Origin: DVED01 sp963838375
Lineage (GTDB): Bacteria > Cyanobacteriota > Cyanobacteriia > Cyanobacteriales > Geitlerinemataceae
Length of the DNA stretch: 64,000 bases
Direction of reading: 5' to 3'
Assembly: GCA_963838375.1 (NCBI GenBank)
Contig: CAWIQY010000021.1
Location: 310,001-374,000 of the forward strand
The position numbers and the translations under genes are program-made. A model generated the notes under the pieces. That model was not told the origin of the DNA. It saw only the letters and a program-made list of their open reading frames with translations, and did no database searches. Shown in pieces: positions 8,197-16,404 of the stretch (position 1 is its first letter; the number at the start of each line of letters is the position of its first letter).

Positions 8197-11100
8197 ATGC
8201 CACGTCGTACAGATCTCAAAAAAATTCTACTCCTTGGTTCGGGTCCGATCGTCATCGGACAAGCTTGCGAATTCGATTATTCAGGCACACAAGCTTGTAA
8301 AGCATTGCGGGAAGAAGGATACGAGGTGGTACTGGTCAATTCCAACCCCGCCACCATTATGACCGATCCCGAAACCGCCGATCGGACGTATATCGAACCC
8401 CTGACCCCGGAAATCGTCGCCAAAGTCATCGAGAAAGAGCGTCCCGATGCGGTGTTGCCGACCATGGGGGGACAAACGGCGCTGAACTTAGCGGTGGCGC
8501 TGTCGGAGGATGGAACCTTAGACAAGTACGGCGTGGAACTGATCGGTGCGAAACTCCCGGCAATTAAAAAAGCGGAAGACCGGGAACTGTTCAAAGATGC
8601 CATGGAAAAAATCGGCGTCGCGGTGTGTCCGTCGGGAATTGCCAATAGCCTCGACGAAGCCAAACAAGTCGAGATCGAAATCGGCACCTATCCTCTAATT
8701 ATTCGTCCAGCGTTCACTATGGGCGGCACGGGGGGCGGTATTTCCTATAACCAGGAAGAATTTGAGGAAATGGCACAAGGGGGCTTGGATGCCTCTCCCA
8801 ACACGCAAATCCTGGTGGAAAAATCTCTATTGGGATGGAAAGAGTACGAACTGGAAGTGATGCGAGATTTGGCAGATAACGTCGTGATTATCTGTTCGAT
8901 CGAAAATCTCGATCCCATGGGGATTCATACCGGAGATTCGATTACCGTTGCTCCAGCGCAAACCTTGACGGATAAAGAGTATCAGCGGTTGCGGGATGCT
9001 TCTGTCGCCATTATCCGGGAAATTGGGGTGGAAACTGGGGGTTCTAATATTCAGTTTGCCGTCAATCCCGTCAATGGCGACTTTATCGTCATTGAGATGA
9101 ACCCTCGGGTATCTCGGAGTTCGGCGCTGGCATCGAAAGCCACAGGATTTCCCATCGCCAAGTTTGCTGCGAAGTTAGCAGTTGGCTACACTTTGGACGA
9201 AATTAAAAATGATATAACCAAGAAGACTCCCGCCAGTTTTGAACCGACGATCGATTATGTCGTCACCAAAATTCCCCGGTTTGCCTTCGAGAAATTCCCC
9301 GGAACTCAACCGATTTTGACCACGCAGATGAAGTCGGTGGGGGAAGCTATGGCGATCGGACGGACGTTCTCCGAGTCGTTCCAGAAAGCCATGCGATCGC
9401 TGGAAACCGGACGAGCTGGGTGGGGCTGCGATCGTTCCGAGAAACTCCCCAACTTATCCCACATTCGCGCCGGACTGCGAACTCCCAACCCCGATCGAAT
9501 TTTCACCGTCCACCAAGCGCTGCAAATGGGGATGACGGTGGAGGAAATCTACGAGCTCACCGGAATCGATCCCTGGTTCTTGGATAAGTTTGAACAAATC
9601 CTGGAAACCGAAAAATTCATCAAGCGGACGCCACTAACTCAAATCACCAAAGAGCAATTGTGGGAAGTCAAACGGGACGGATTTAGCGATCGGCAAATCG
9701 CCTTTGCCACCAAAACCACCGAAGATGAAGTTCGCGCCTATCGCAAACGCCTGGATGTGGTTCCGGCATACAAAGTTGTCGATACCTGTGCAGCAGAATT
9801 TGAAGCTTTCACGCCCTACTACTACTCCACCTACGAGGAAGAATCGGAGGTGATGCCCTCGGATAAACCCAAGGTGATGATCCTCGGCGGCGGACCCAAC
9901 CGCATCGGACAGGGGATCGAATTCGACTACTGCTGTTGTCACGCCTCCTACGCCCTGCGAGAGCAAGGATATGAGACGATTATGGTCAACTCCAACCCGG
10001 AAACCGTTTCCACCGACTACGATACCAGCGATCGTCTCTATTTTGAACCGCTGACAAAAGAAGACGTTCTTAACATTATCGAAGCCGAAAATCCCGTCGG
10101 CATTATCATCCAATTTGGCGGTCAAACCCCGTTGAAATTGGCAGTACCCCTCTCCAAAGTGAACGCACCAATTTGGGGAACCTCGCCCGATTCCATCGAC
10201 GCCGCAGAGGATCGCGAACGGTTTGAACAAATTCTGCGGAAACTGGATATTTTGCAACCGCCCAACGGTTTAGCTCGCAGTTACAAAGAAGCGTTAGCTG
10301 TTGCCAAGCGGGTGAGTTATCCCGTGGTGGTACGTCCTAGCTACGTTCTCGGGGGTCGTGCCATGGAAATCGTCTACTCCGACTCGGAATTGGAACGCTA
10401 CATGACGTTTGCGGTACAAGTCGAACCGGATCATCCCATTTTAATTGATAAGTTCCTGGAAAATGCGGTAGAAGTGGATGTAGACGCGATCGCCGACAAA
10501 ACCGGACGAGTCGTCATCGGGGGCATTATGGAACACATCGAACAAGCGGGAATTCACTCCGGGGATTCTGCCTGTTCCTTACCCTATGTGGGGTTATCGG
10601 AGTCGGCAGTTGCCACCATTCGCGAGTGGACGGTACAACTGGCAAACGAACTGAATGTCATTGGATTGATGAACGTTCAATATGCGGTACAAGGGGAACA
10701 GGTTTACATCCTGGAAGCTAATCCCCGCGCCTCGCGAACGGTTCCCTTCGTCTCTAAAGCAATTGGGGTTCCCCTGGCGAAATTGGCATCGCGGGTGATG
10801 TCTGGGGAAACGCTGGAATCTCTCGGATTTACCGAGGAAAAGATTCCCCAACACATCGCCGTGAAAGAAGCGGTGTTGCCGTTTAATAAGTTTCCCGGTA
10901 GTGATACATTATTGGGACCGGAAATGCGATCGACTGGGGAAGTGATGGGCATCGATACCAGTTTTGGCAAAGCCTTTGCCAAGGCAGAGTTGGGCGCTGG
11001 GGAACGGTTGCCGCTTTCGGGAACGGTGTTTGTGTCGATGACCGATCGGGAAAAACCACGGGTTGTGCCTGTTGTCAAGGATTTGATGGAGTTAGGCTTC

Positions 11101-11412
11101 AAAATTGTCGCCACTGCCGGAACTCGAAAAGTCTTGCAAGAACACGGCATCGACGATGTGGAATTGGTGCTCAAACTTTCAGAAGGTCGTCCCCACGTTT
11201 TGGATGTCATTAAAAATGGGCAAATTCAGATCATCCTCAATACGCCTTCTGGGGAAGATGCTCAAGCTGAGGGTCAACTGATTCGCCGCACGGCATTGGG
11301 GTACAAGATTCCGTTGATTACGACGATCGCTGGGGCGAAGGCAACGGCAGCGGCAATTCGATCGTTGCAATCGGAAACACAAGAGGTGAAGGCATTGCAG
11401 GATTATTTTTAA
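8197..11412 (+). CDS. carB: Carbamoyl-phosphate synthase large subunit
   Basis: A 1071-residue protein with the full duplicated CarB architecture. The N-terminal half (LGSGPIVIGQACEFDYSG, ATP-grasp with FTMGGTGGG) forms carboxyphosphate and carbamate. The second half (ILGGGPNRIGQGIEFDYCC, with SYVLGGRAMEIVY) makes carbamoyl phosphate. A C-terminal MGS-like domain from about residue 935 (FVSMTDREKPRVV, VATAGTRKVLQE) is the usual allosteric region. The ATG at 8197 begins the family N-terminus MPRRTDLKKILLLGSGPIVI. It is complete, with no anomalies, and works with CarA at 3747. Confidence 0.98.
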   Translation: MPRRTDLKKILLLGSGPIVIGQACEFDYSGTQACKALREEGYEVVLVNSNPATIMTDPETADRTYIEPLTPEIVAKVIEKERPDAVLPTMGGQTALNLAVALSEDGTLDKYGVELIGAKLPAIKKAEDRELFKDAMEKIGVAVCPSGIANSLDEAKQVEIEIGTYPLIIRPAFTMGGTGGGISYNQEEFEEMAQGGLDASPNTQILVEKSLLGWKEYELEVMRDLADNVVIICSIENLDPMGIHTGDSITVAPAQTLTDKEYQRLRDASVAIIREIGVETGGSNIQFAVNPVNGDFIVIEMNPRVSRSSALASKATGFPIAKFAAKLAVGYTLDEIKNDITKKTPASFEPTIDYVVTKIPRFAFEKFPGTQPILTTQMKSVGEAMAIGRTFSESFQKAMRSLETGRAGWGCDRSEKLPNLSHIRAGLRTPNPDRIFTVHQALQMGMTVEEIYELTGIDPWFLDKFEQILETEKFIKRTPLTQITKEQLWEVKRDGFSDRQIAFATKTTEDEVRAYRKRLDVVPAYKVVDTCAAEFEAFTPYYYSTYEEESEVMPSDKPKVMILGGGPNRIGQGIEFDYCCCHASYALREQGYETIMVNSNPETVSTDYDTSDRLYFEPLTKEDVLNIIEAENPVGIIIQFGGQTPLKLAVPLSKVNAPIWGTSPDSIDAAEDRERFEQILRKLDILQPPNGLARSYKEALAVAKRVSYPVVVRPSYVLGGRAMEIVYSDSELERYMTFAVQVEPDHPILIDKFLENAVEVDVDAIADKTGRVVIGGIMEHIEQAGIHSGDSACSLPYVGLSESAVATIREWTVQLANELNVIGLMNVQYAVQGEQVYILEANPRASRTVPFVSKAIGVPLAKLASRVMSGETLESLGFTEEKIPQHIAVKEAVLPFNKFPGSDTLLGPEMRSTGEVMGIDTSFGKAFAKAELGAGERLPLSGTVFVSMTDREKPRVVPVVKDLMELGFKIVATAGTRKVLQEHGIDDVELVLKLSEGRPHVLDVIKNGQIQIILNTPSGEDAQAEGQLIRRTALGYKIPLITTIAGAKATAAAIRSLQSETQEVKALQDYF

Positions 11413-11423
11413 TGGGGTAATGG

Positions 11424-11653
11424 CCATTGGTGAAAGGTTAAGCAATTTTAGCAGATGTCAAGTTGACGATCTCGAATAGCTAGACCCCTTTGATGCTAAT
11501 GTTTTCCACGATTTCACTCTTGTGCGCGGGGGGTTTGGGGGCGGCGCAAGGCCCCCGACGGGGGGTTTGGGGGGAGACCCCCCAAGGGCCGGGTTTTCAG
11601 TCAATTATGGGGAAGTTGACAATATGAATACAACCTTAACCTTTCACCAATGG
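11424..11653. repeat. Region bounded by a 19-bp perfect inverted repeat, with a GC-rich core
   Basis: CCATTGGTGAAAGGTTAAG at 11424-11442 recurs in inverted orientation at 11635-11653, about 190 bp away. The core (11520-11600) is G/C-homopolymer-rich, with several GGGGGTTTGGGG and CCCCCC blocks able to pair with each other. The layout fits a small non-coding mobile repeat or a large hairpin after carB. A 61-codon open frame inside it (11522-11707) has no protein-like character. Confidence 0.55.
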
Positions 11654-11737
11654 GTAATGGCTATCTCAAAAACCATTACCCTCGCTTGTTGTATGATATG
11701 GCTGTAGTTTGAAGCACGCCCTAAATAGAGATCGACA

Positions 11738-13036
11738 ATGCTAACAACAGTGATTTGGTGGGGATGGATCGCTTTCTGTATCGTGGTGGCGATCGTTCTC
11801 ATTGGATTTTATCTGCGAGGAGCCTTTCGCGATCGCCTTCGCTACAAGGTTATCGACGCTCCCTCGCCGGATACTCCTTATTTCCCCTATTGTTTAGCAA
11901 GTACAACCAACTCTTCGATCGTCAATAGCACGATTACGGATTTCTGGAACGAACCGAACGAAATTCAACAAGCACGAACTGACGCGATCGCCAAAGCCCA
12001 ACACACCATCGATTTTGAAACCTTCTTCATGACTCCGGGCAAACGAGCCGATGATTTTGCCCTAGCGATCGCCGAACGAGCGGCTGCCGGTGTTGAAGTT
12101 CGCTTGATTGTCGATTCTTACGGAACCAAAGATATATCCAAAAAATATTGGCAAAACTTGAAAAGAGCGGGAGTAAAAATCTCTTTTTTCAACCCCTTTA
12201 ATTGGAAAGCGCCTCTAGATTACGCGGGACGAACCCATCGGAAGTTACTGATTGTTGACGGTAAATTTGCATTAATCGGTGGTGCCGGTATTTCCGATCT
12301 GTGGGACGGTAAGGAAAAAGAGGATGACACCCAACCTTGGTTGGATGTGGAACTCCGTTTAGAAGGAGAAGCGATCGGCTTTTTATCCGGAATTTTTTCT
12401 CAACATTGGACTTTCGACGATCGTACCGCAAATTTCGCGAAAGAGAAATTTCAAACAATTGGCGATCGAGAAAAATTAGAGAACTTAACCATTCTTGTCC
12501 CTGGAGCAAATCCGAGCATCCGCTTTTCGCCGATTCAAACATTTAAATATAACAGTATTATTTGTGCCAGAAAACAAATTTGGTTAGCAAGCCCTTACTT
12601 TTTACCCGATCTTCACTCGATCGACCTTTTAGTCGCCGCCAAGAAAAGAGGAGTAGACGTAAGAATTCTCACCACCAGCAAACGCACGGACAAAAAACCG
12701 ATTTACTATGCTTCTTACGAGCATTATGGCAAGTTACTGCAAGGAGGGGTAGAAATTTATGAATTTCAGCCCAGCATGACTCATGCCAAAATGCTTTTAA
12801 TTGACGATCTTTGGGCAACAACTGGCAGTGCTAACTTCGATCCTCGCAGTTTAGTTCATAACGAAGAACTGGATATTTGTAGCTTGCAGCCCAAACTGGT
12901 TCGAGGAATTCAAAAAACTTTTGAAAAAGGGTTTTCTCAAAGCCGGCGCATTTTGTATCCCGAGTGGAAACATCGCTCTTTATTCAAGCATCGGATTTTA
13001 GGAAATATGGTGAAGTTCTTTCAGTGGCAGTTATAA
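11738..13036 (+). CDS. Phospholipase D superfamily protein, cardiolipin synthase-like
   Basis: A 432-residue protein with an N-terminal membrane segment (about residues 4-26, VIWWGWIAFCIVVAIVLIGF) and two HKD motifs: THRKLLIVDGKFALIGGAG and MTHAKMLLIDDLWATTGSAN. Two HKD sites in one chain form the PLD active site that transfers phosphatidyl groups through a phospho-His intermediate. Length and the membrane anchor fit bacterial cardiolipin synthase-like enzymes, but substrate cannot be told from sequence, and endonuclease-type PLDs share the motifs. It appears to be transcribed alone; a long repeat follows the stop. Confidence 0.9.
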   Translation: MLTTVIWWGWIAFCIVVAIVLIGFYLRGAFRDRLRYKVIDAPSPDTPYFPYCLASTTNSSIVNSTITDFWNEPNEIQQARTDAIAKAQHTIDFETFFMTPGKRADDFALAIAERAAAGVEVRLIVDSYGTKDISKKYWQNLKRAGVKISFFNPFNWKAPLDYAGRTHRKLLIVDGKFALIGGAGISDLWDGKEKEDDTQPWLDVELRLEGEAIGFLSGIFSQHWTFDDRTANFAKEKFQTIGDREKLENLTILVPGANPSIRFSPIQTFKYNSIICARKQIWLASPYFLPDLHSIDLLVAAKKRGVDVRILTTSKRTDKKPIYYASYEHYGKLLQGGVEIYEFQPSMTHAKMLLIDDLWATTGSANFDPRSLVHNEELDICSLQPKLVRGIQKTFEKGFSQSRRILYPEWKHRSLFKHRILGNMVKFFQWQL

Positions 13037-13041
13037 ACTAG

Positions 13042-13283
13042 CGATCGCCTCCCAGACTGCCGGATCGATATCAACATTATAGGATTTCCGATTCCATTGT
13101 GACGATCGATCGTTTTCCCAGTTGAACTTCGTTAAAAACTCGTGTCACGAACACTTTCTCAGCTAAATTTCGGCTCTATTTTTGCCAACTTATTGAGAAT
13201 AGAGTCATTTGTAGGACGAGTTGACGGGGGTTTTGAGGTGTGGTATTCTAATTCTAGGGCGAAGCTATATCTACTTATCGTAC
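13042..13283. repeat. 242-bp direct repeat, copy 1
   Basis: This non-coding block begins CGATCGCCTCCCAGACTGCC and ends CTACTTATCGTAC. It is largely identical to 16019-16260 and shares its 3' end, through about 13312, with a partial copy at 15341-15420. Copies 1 and 2 flank the vapBC, tnpB and Uma2 block. No open frame is conserved in the copies, so the repeat is probably a dispersed non-coding element. Confidence 0.85.
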
Positions 13284-13338
13284 AAAAAAGAATTTGAGTC
13301 GATCGCTATTGGAACTTTAAACATCGCAATTCCCTACT

Positions 13339-13491
13339 TTAGATAACACTCACTGAGTACGATCGAATGGCTGCATCTACTGTAGCAATAGTTAGTCCAT
13401 TTTGTAAGGCTTGACAAATCAAGATTCGATCGAATGGATCGCGATGAAGTGGGGGTAACTGAGCTAATTGAGCAACACTAATTTCATCTTT
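13339..13491 (-). pseudogene. vapC-type PIN toxin, 3' part, separated by an insertion sequence
   Basis: On the minus strand this frame reads KDEISVAQLAQLPPLHRDPF, then DRILICQALQNGLTIATVDA and a stop at 13339. This is the C-terminal half of a PIN-domain toxin, with the conserved HRDPFDRILIAQA region and the acidic TVDAAI. Its N-terminal half lies at 14826-15059, beyond the tnpB element. Joining the two parts gives an in-frame sequence (ISSLPI followed by KDEISVAQ), which fixes the insertion point to within a few bases. Confidence 0.85.
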
Positions 13492-13572
13492 TCTTCCTGC
13501 TGGAGACCCTCGGCTCTGCCGATGGGAGGAAAGCAGGGCAGGGTTTAAGTCCTTTCCTGTTTACATTTTGCG

Positions 13573-13581
13573 TGGTATAAT
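13573..13581 (+). promoter_or_regulatory. Candidate extended -10 promoter of tnpB
   Basis: TGGTATAAT combines a perfect -10 hexamer (13576-13581) with an upstream TG, 7 bp before the tnpB ATG at 13589. No good -35 lies 17 bp upstream, which is compatible with an extended -10 promoter and near-leaderless transcription. Confidence 0.45.
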
Positions 13582-13588
13582 GTGAGCT

Positions 13589-14783
13589 ATGGTTGAAAAA
13601 GCTTACAAGTACCGTTTTTACCCAACACAAGCGCAAGAAAATCTTTTGCGACGGACAATGGGGTGTGTACGGAAAGTTTACAACTTGGCGTTGGCTGCTA
13701 GAACCGAAGCATGGTACGAAAGACAAGAAAGAGTTCAGTATAAGGAAACTTCTAGTCTTTTGACCAATTGGAAAAAGACCGAAGATTTGGATTTTCTCAA
13801 CGAGGTTAGCTGCGTACCGTTGCAACAGTGTCTGAGACATCTGCAAAAAGCATTTGCTAATTTCTGGGGTAAACGTGCCAAGATATCCTCGTTTTAAAGC
13901 CAAGCGTAATGGTGGTTCGGCTGAATTTACCAAGTCGGCTTTTAAGTACAGAGATGGAAAACTCTGGCTTGCTAAATGCAAAGATCCATTGCCAATTGTT
14001 TGGTCTAGGCTTTTGCCAGAAGAATGTAGTCCATCTACTGTTACAATCAAACTCGACCCTTCTGGTCGGTGGTTTGTTTCTTTGCTGGTAGAGGACTACA
14101 CTGTTGAGGTATTGCCACCAACTGATAAAAAGGTTGGTATTGACGTTGGTATCTCTAGTCTGTTGTGTACTAGCGATGGCGACAAGATATCCAACCCTAA
14201 GCATTTCAATCGGCTGTATAAGAAACTCAAAGCAGCGCAAAAGGAACTGAGTCGGAAAACCAAAGGCTCTAGTAACCGAGACAAAGCGCGACTTAAAGTA
14301 GCTCGAATACACGCCAAAATTAACGATGCTCGTACCGACTTTCTTCACAAGCTGACTACTAGCTTGGTCAGAGCAAATAACTTGATTGCTATTGAAGACC
14401 TGGCAATTAGGAATATGGTGAAAAACCACAAACTTGCTCGAAGTATCAGCGATGCCTCTTGGGGTGAGTTTTTCCGTCAACTTGAGTATAAATGTGAGTG
14501 GTACGGGCGGAAACTGGTCAAAATTGACCGATTTTTTCCTAGTAGTAAGCGATGTAACCATTGCGGTTTTGTAATGGATAAACTGCCGTTGGATGTTCGT
14601 AGTTGGGATTGTCCTAACTGCAACACTAAAGGCATCGACAGAGACATCAATGCTGGAAAGAATATACTCGCTGCGGGACTCGCAGTGACTGTCTGTGGAG
14701 CGAACGTAAGACCCGATAACCATGATGTTAAAGGGCAGTTGCGAAAAACCCGTAAGGGAAGGAAACAGAAACCTAAGTCGTGA
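13589..14783 (+). pseudogene. tnpB: TnpB RNA-guided nuclease, frameshifted
   Basis: The first frame (13589-) carries the N-terminal helical region (MVEKAYKYRFYPTQAQENLL ... HLQKAFANFWGKRA). The second, ending at 14783, resumes with YPRFKAKRNGGSAEF and holds the RuvC core: Asp in VGIDVGISSLL, Glu in IAIEDLAIRNM, the zinc ribbon CNHCG ... CPNC, and Asp in GIDRDINAGKN. A single extra base around 13878-13885 (GCCAAGATATCC) breaks the frame. All catalytic motifs are kept, so inactivation is recent or a sequence error. TnpB proteins are guided by an RNA from the element's right end (family knowledge). Confidence 0.9.
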
Positions 14784-14840
14784 GTCTTAGGAATCCCCCG
14801 ACTCCGTCGGCGGGAGGATGTCAACTATAGGAAGGCTAGA
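14700..14840 (+). ncRNA. Predicted omega RNA (right-end guide RNA) of the first tnpB element
   Basis: In IS200/605 elements the guide RNA overlaps the tnpB 3' end and the right-end hairpin and takes its guide from flanking DNA. Here that places the scaffold over the tnpB tail and the 14796-14815 hairpin, and the guide just after ATGTCAA (from about 14825, CTATAGGAAGG), within the vapC 5' half. Position is inferred by analogy; the 5' end is arbitrary. Confidence 0.4.
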
Positions 14841-15059
14841 AATCTGATGCAAAATACGTTGTTTGGGGAGATAGACTTCAGGGGGTTCCGGTAATGGAAG
14901 TTTGCCCAACTGATACTTGATAATCGATTCCCAGATAGAAGCCACACTCAGATATACTGTATTATCTGAGTCTCGAACAGCATCTCGAACATCTGCTGAC
15001 AACCGACTATCCCCACTAATGAACCAGAGAAAAATATGGGTATCTAGCAGAATATTCAT
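14826..15059 (-). pseudogene. vapC-type PIN toxin, 5' part, cut by tnpB element
   Basis: Starts at ATG 15059 with MNILLDTHIFLWFISGDSRL, the classic PIN N-terminus with its first metal-binding Asp (LLDTH), and includes the acidic SVASIWESIIKYQLGKL motif. Sequence is toxin-like to HQISSLPI, then runs into insertion-sequence DNA. The ATG overlaps the antitoxin stop (ATGA), typical of VapBC operons. Without the distal half, and its remaining active-site acids, at 13339-13491, the toxin should be inactive. Confidence 0.88.
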
Positions 15060-15295
15060 GCACCCTCGAAAGCACTCACAATCTCTTCTGGTAGGGGTGC
15101 ATCGAAATCATCTGGCACTTTGAATTCACCCGCACATAAGCCAAAAGGTCGTAGCTGCTTACTATCGATCGAAACGGGTCGGAGTTCGGCGATCGGTTTA
15201 TCCGCTTGGAGGATGATGAAAGTGACACCCGCTTCGACTTGGCGCAGATATTTTAGGGGATCGCGCCCAATTTCATCGATAGTTATACTCAACAT
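15056..15295 (-). CDS. Antitoxin of a VapBC-type pair (Phd/YefM-like)
   Basis: A 79-residue protein (MLSITIDEIGRDPLKYLRQV, then IILQADKPIAELRPV) with the Phd/YefM-like N-terminal DNA-binding pattern and an acidic, probably disordered C-terminal toxin-binding tail (FKVPDDFDAPLPEEIV). It overlaps the vapC start by 4 bp. Since the toxin is disrupted, the antitoxin is now an orphan; it may still autoregulate or neutralise related toxins. Intact. Confidence 0.85.
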   Translation of the reverse strand: MLSITIDEIGRDPLKYLRQVEAGVTFIILQADKPIAELRPVSIDSKQLRPFGLCAGEFKVPDDFDAPLPEEIVSAFEGA

Positions 15296-15340
15296 AGTGT
15301 TAGCCTTGTTTCATATAATTGTAGGCGATCGGAATCTAAT

Positions 15341-15420
15341 GGTGGTATTTTGATTTCATAGCGAAGCTATACCTACTTATCGTACAAAAAACAATTTGAG
15401 TCGATCGCTATTGACGCTTC
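15341..15420. repeat. Partial third copy of the dispersed repeat
   Basis: GCGAAGCTATACCTACTTAT and the following CGTACAAAAAACAATTTGAG match copy 1 at about 13258-13312. Only the 3' third of the 242-bp repeat is present. It lies upstream of the antitoxin gene and just after the end of the second Uma2 gene. Confidence 0.75.
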
Positions 15421-15450
15421 CAAAATGGGTGATGGGTATATACCTCATTC

Positions 15451-16014
15451 TTAATCGAGTAACCAAGCAAACAAATCCCCGACAGTTAGCTGTAACTCGC
15501 TAGCAAATGATGGCATCGGTAGTAACTCATCCGGGGAGTCAAAAACCTCCGTCTCTTGCTTAGAACGATAAACAAACACGGTCTTTTCGTCAGGATCGAT
15601 TAACCACCCCATTTGCGTCCCGTATTTGAGACAATGAAGAATGTTTTTGGTGACCTTGGTCTGACTCTGGTCGGGAGATAAAATCTCAATTGTCCAATCC
15701 GGAGGGAGGGAAAAAGTATTGGCAACTTCTCCGTTCTCGTCTCGAGGAATCCGACTCCACACAAAAACAGCAATATCGGGAACCGTCGAACGTCCCCCGA
15801 ACGTACAGCGTAATTCCGGAAATGCACGAGCCAATCGTTTAGGCTTTAAGACACTATTGATTGCCGGAACGAATTCTCCTTGAATCGTGCTGTGCTTTCC
15901 TTGCGGCATGGGTTTTTGGACGATTTTTCCATCGATATATTCGCTGGCAGGTGTGGTTTCGGGTTGTTGCAGAAACGCTTCTAAAGTTAGAGTTTTTGAT
16001 TGTGTTTGTACCAT
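15451..16014 (-). CDS. Uma2 family (DUF820) endonuclease-fold protein
   Basis: A 187-residue protein starting MVQTQSKTLTLEAFLQQPET, with ASEYIDGKIVQKPMPQGKHS, RSTVPDIAVFVWSRIP and DWTIEILSPDQSQTKV. The acidic residues of VPDIAVF and the Glu of TIEILSP are the putative PD-(D/E)XK site. It is a different subfamily from the Uma2 protein at 2993-3577. The 242-bp repeat copy 2 ends 5 bp before its start codon, so the repeat supplies its upstream region. Confidence 0.9.
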   Translation of the reverse strand: MVQTQSKTLTLEAFLQQPETTPASEYIDGKIVQKPMPQGKHSTIQGEFVPAINSVLKPKRLARAFPELRCTFGGRSTVPDIAVFVWSRIPRDENGEVANTFSLPPDWTIEILSPDQSQTKVTKNILHCLKYGTQMGWLIDPDEKTVFVYRSKQETEVFDSPDELLPMPSFASELQLTVGDLFAWLLD

Positions 16015-16018
16015 TTTA

Positions 16019-16260
16019 CGATCGCCTCCCAGACTGCCAGACCGATATCAACATTATAGGATTTCCGATTCCATTGTGACGATCGATCGTTTTCCCAGTT
16101 GAACTTCGTTAAAAACTCGTGTCACGAAAACTTTTCCAGCTAAATTTCGGCTCGATTTCACCCAAATTATTGAGAATAGAGTCATTTGTAGGACGAGTTG
16201 ACGGGGGTTTTTGGATGTGGTATTCTAAGTATGGGGCGAAGCTATATCTACTTATCGTAC
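16019..16260. repeat. 242-bp direct repeat, copy 2
   Basis: Nearly identical in sequence and equal in length to 13042-13283, in the same orientation. It forms the immediate upstream region of the Uma2 gene at 15451-16014. Differences are scattered substitutions (for example CCGGATCG versus CCAGACCG). Confidence 0.85.
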
Positions 16261-16320
16261 GATAATCGAATGAATTCGATCGCCATGAGAACTGCAAAAA
16301 GCGCAATTCCATGAAAATCG

Positions 16321-16404
16321 CTAACTCACTTCAACCAGAGAACGGACGCTTAAGACTTCATCTAGACTTAATGCTTTAACCGCCGATAAGGGAACTCGAT
16401 TCAT
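16321..16404 (-). CDS. Very short frame coupled to the CHAT gene stop
   Basis: ATG at 16404 overlaps the TAA of the upstream CHAT gene (TAATG) and opens a 27-residue frame, MNRVPLSAVKALSLDEVLSV..., ending at 16321. Overlap suggests coupling, and the composition is protein-like, but it may be the leftover 5' end of a lost gene. No family is recognised. Confidence 0.25.
   Translation of the reverse strand: MNRVPLSAVKALSLDEVLSVRSLVEVS

Larger units (their letters stand above)
13492..14825 (+). mobile_element. IS200/IS605-superfamily tnpB-only element inserted in vapC
   Basis: The boundaries come from the interrupted PIN toxin: host sequence ends near 13491 and resumes near 14826. The left end has stem-loops (CGGCTCTGCCG near 13511-13521). 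The right end has a strong hairpin (CCCCCGACTCCGTCGGCGGG, 14796-14815) followed by AGGATGTCAA. No tnpA is present and there are no terminal inverted repeats or obvious target duplication, as expected for this superfamily. Mobility would need a transposase in trans. Confidence 0.85.

Noticed and set aside
11522..11707. 61-codon frame in the GC-rich region after carB
   Set aside because: It is a Gly/Pro translation of G/C homopolymers within the inverted-repeat region, with no ribosome site.
13484..14723. Long minus-strand frames (188 and 288 codons) opposite tnpB
   Set aside because: They are mirror frames of a well-supported tnpB with all RuvC motifs; the minus strand there is not protein-like.
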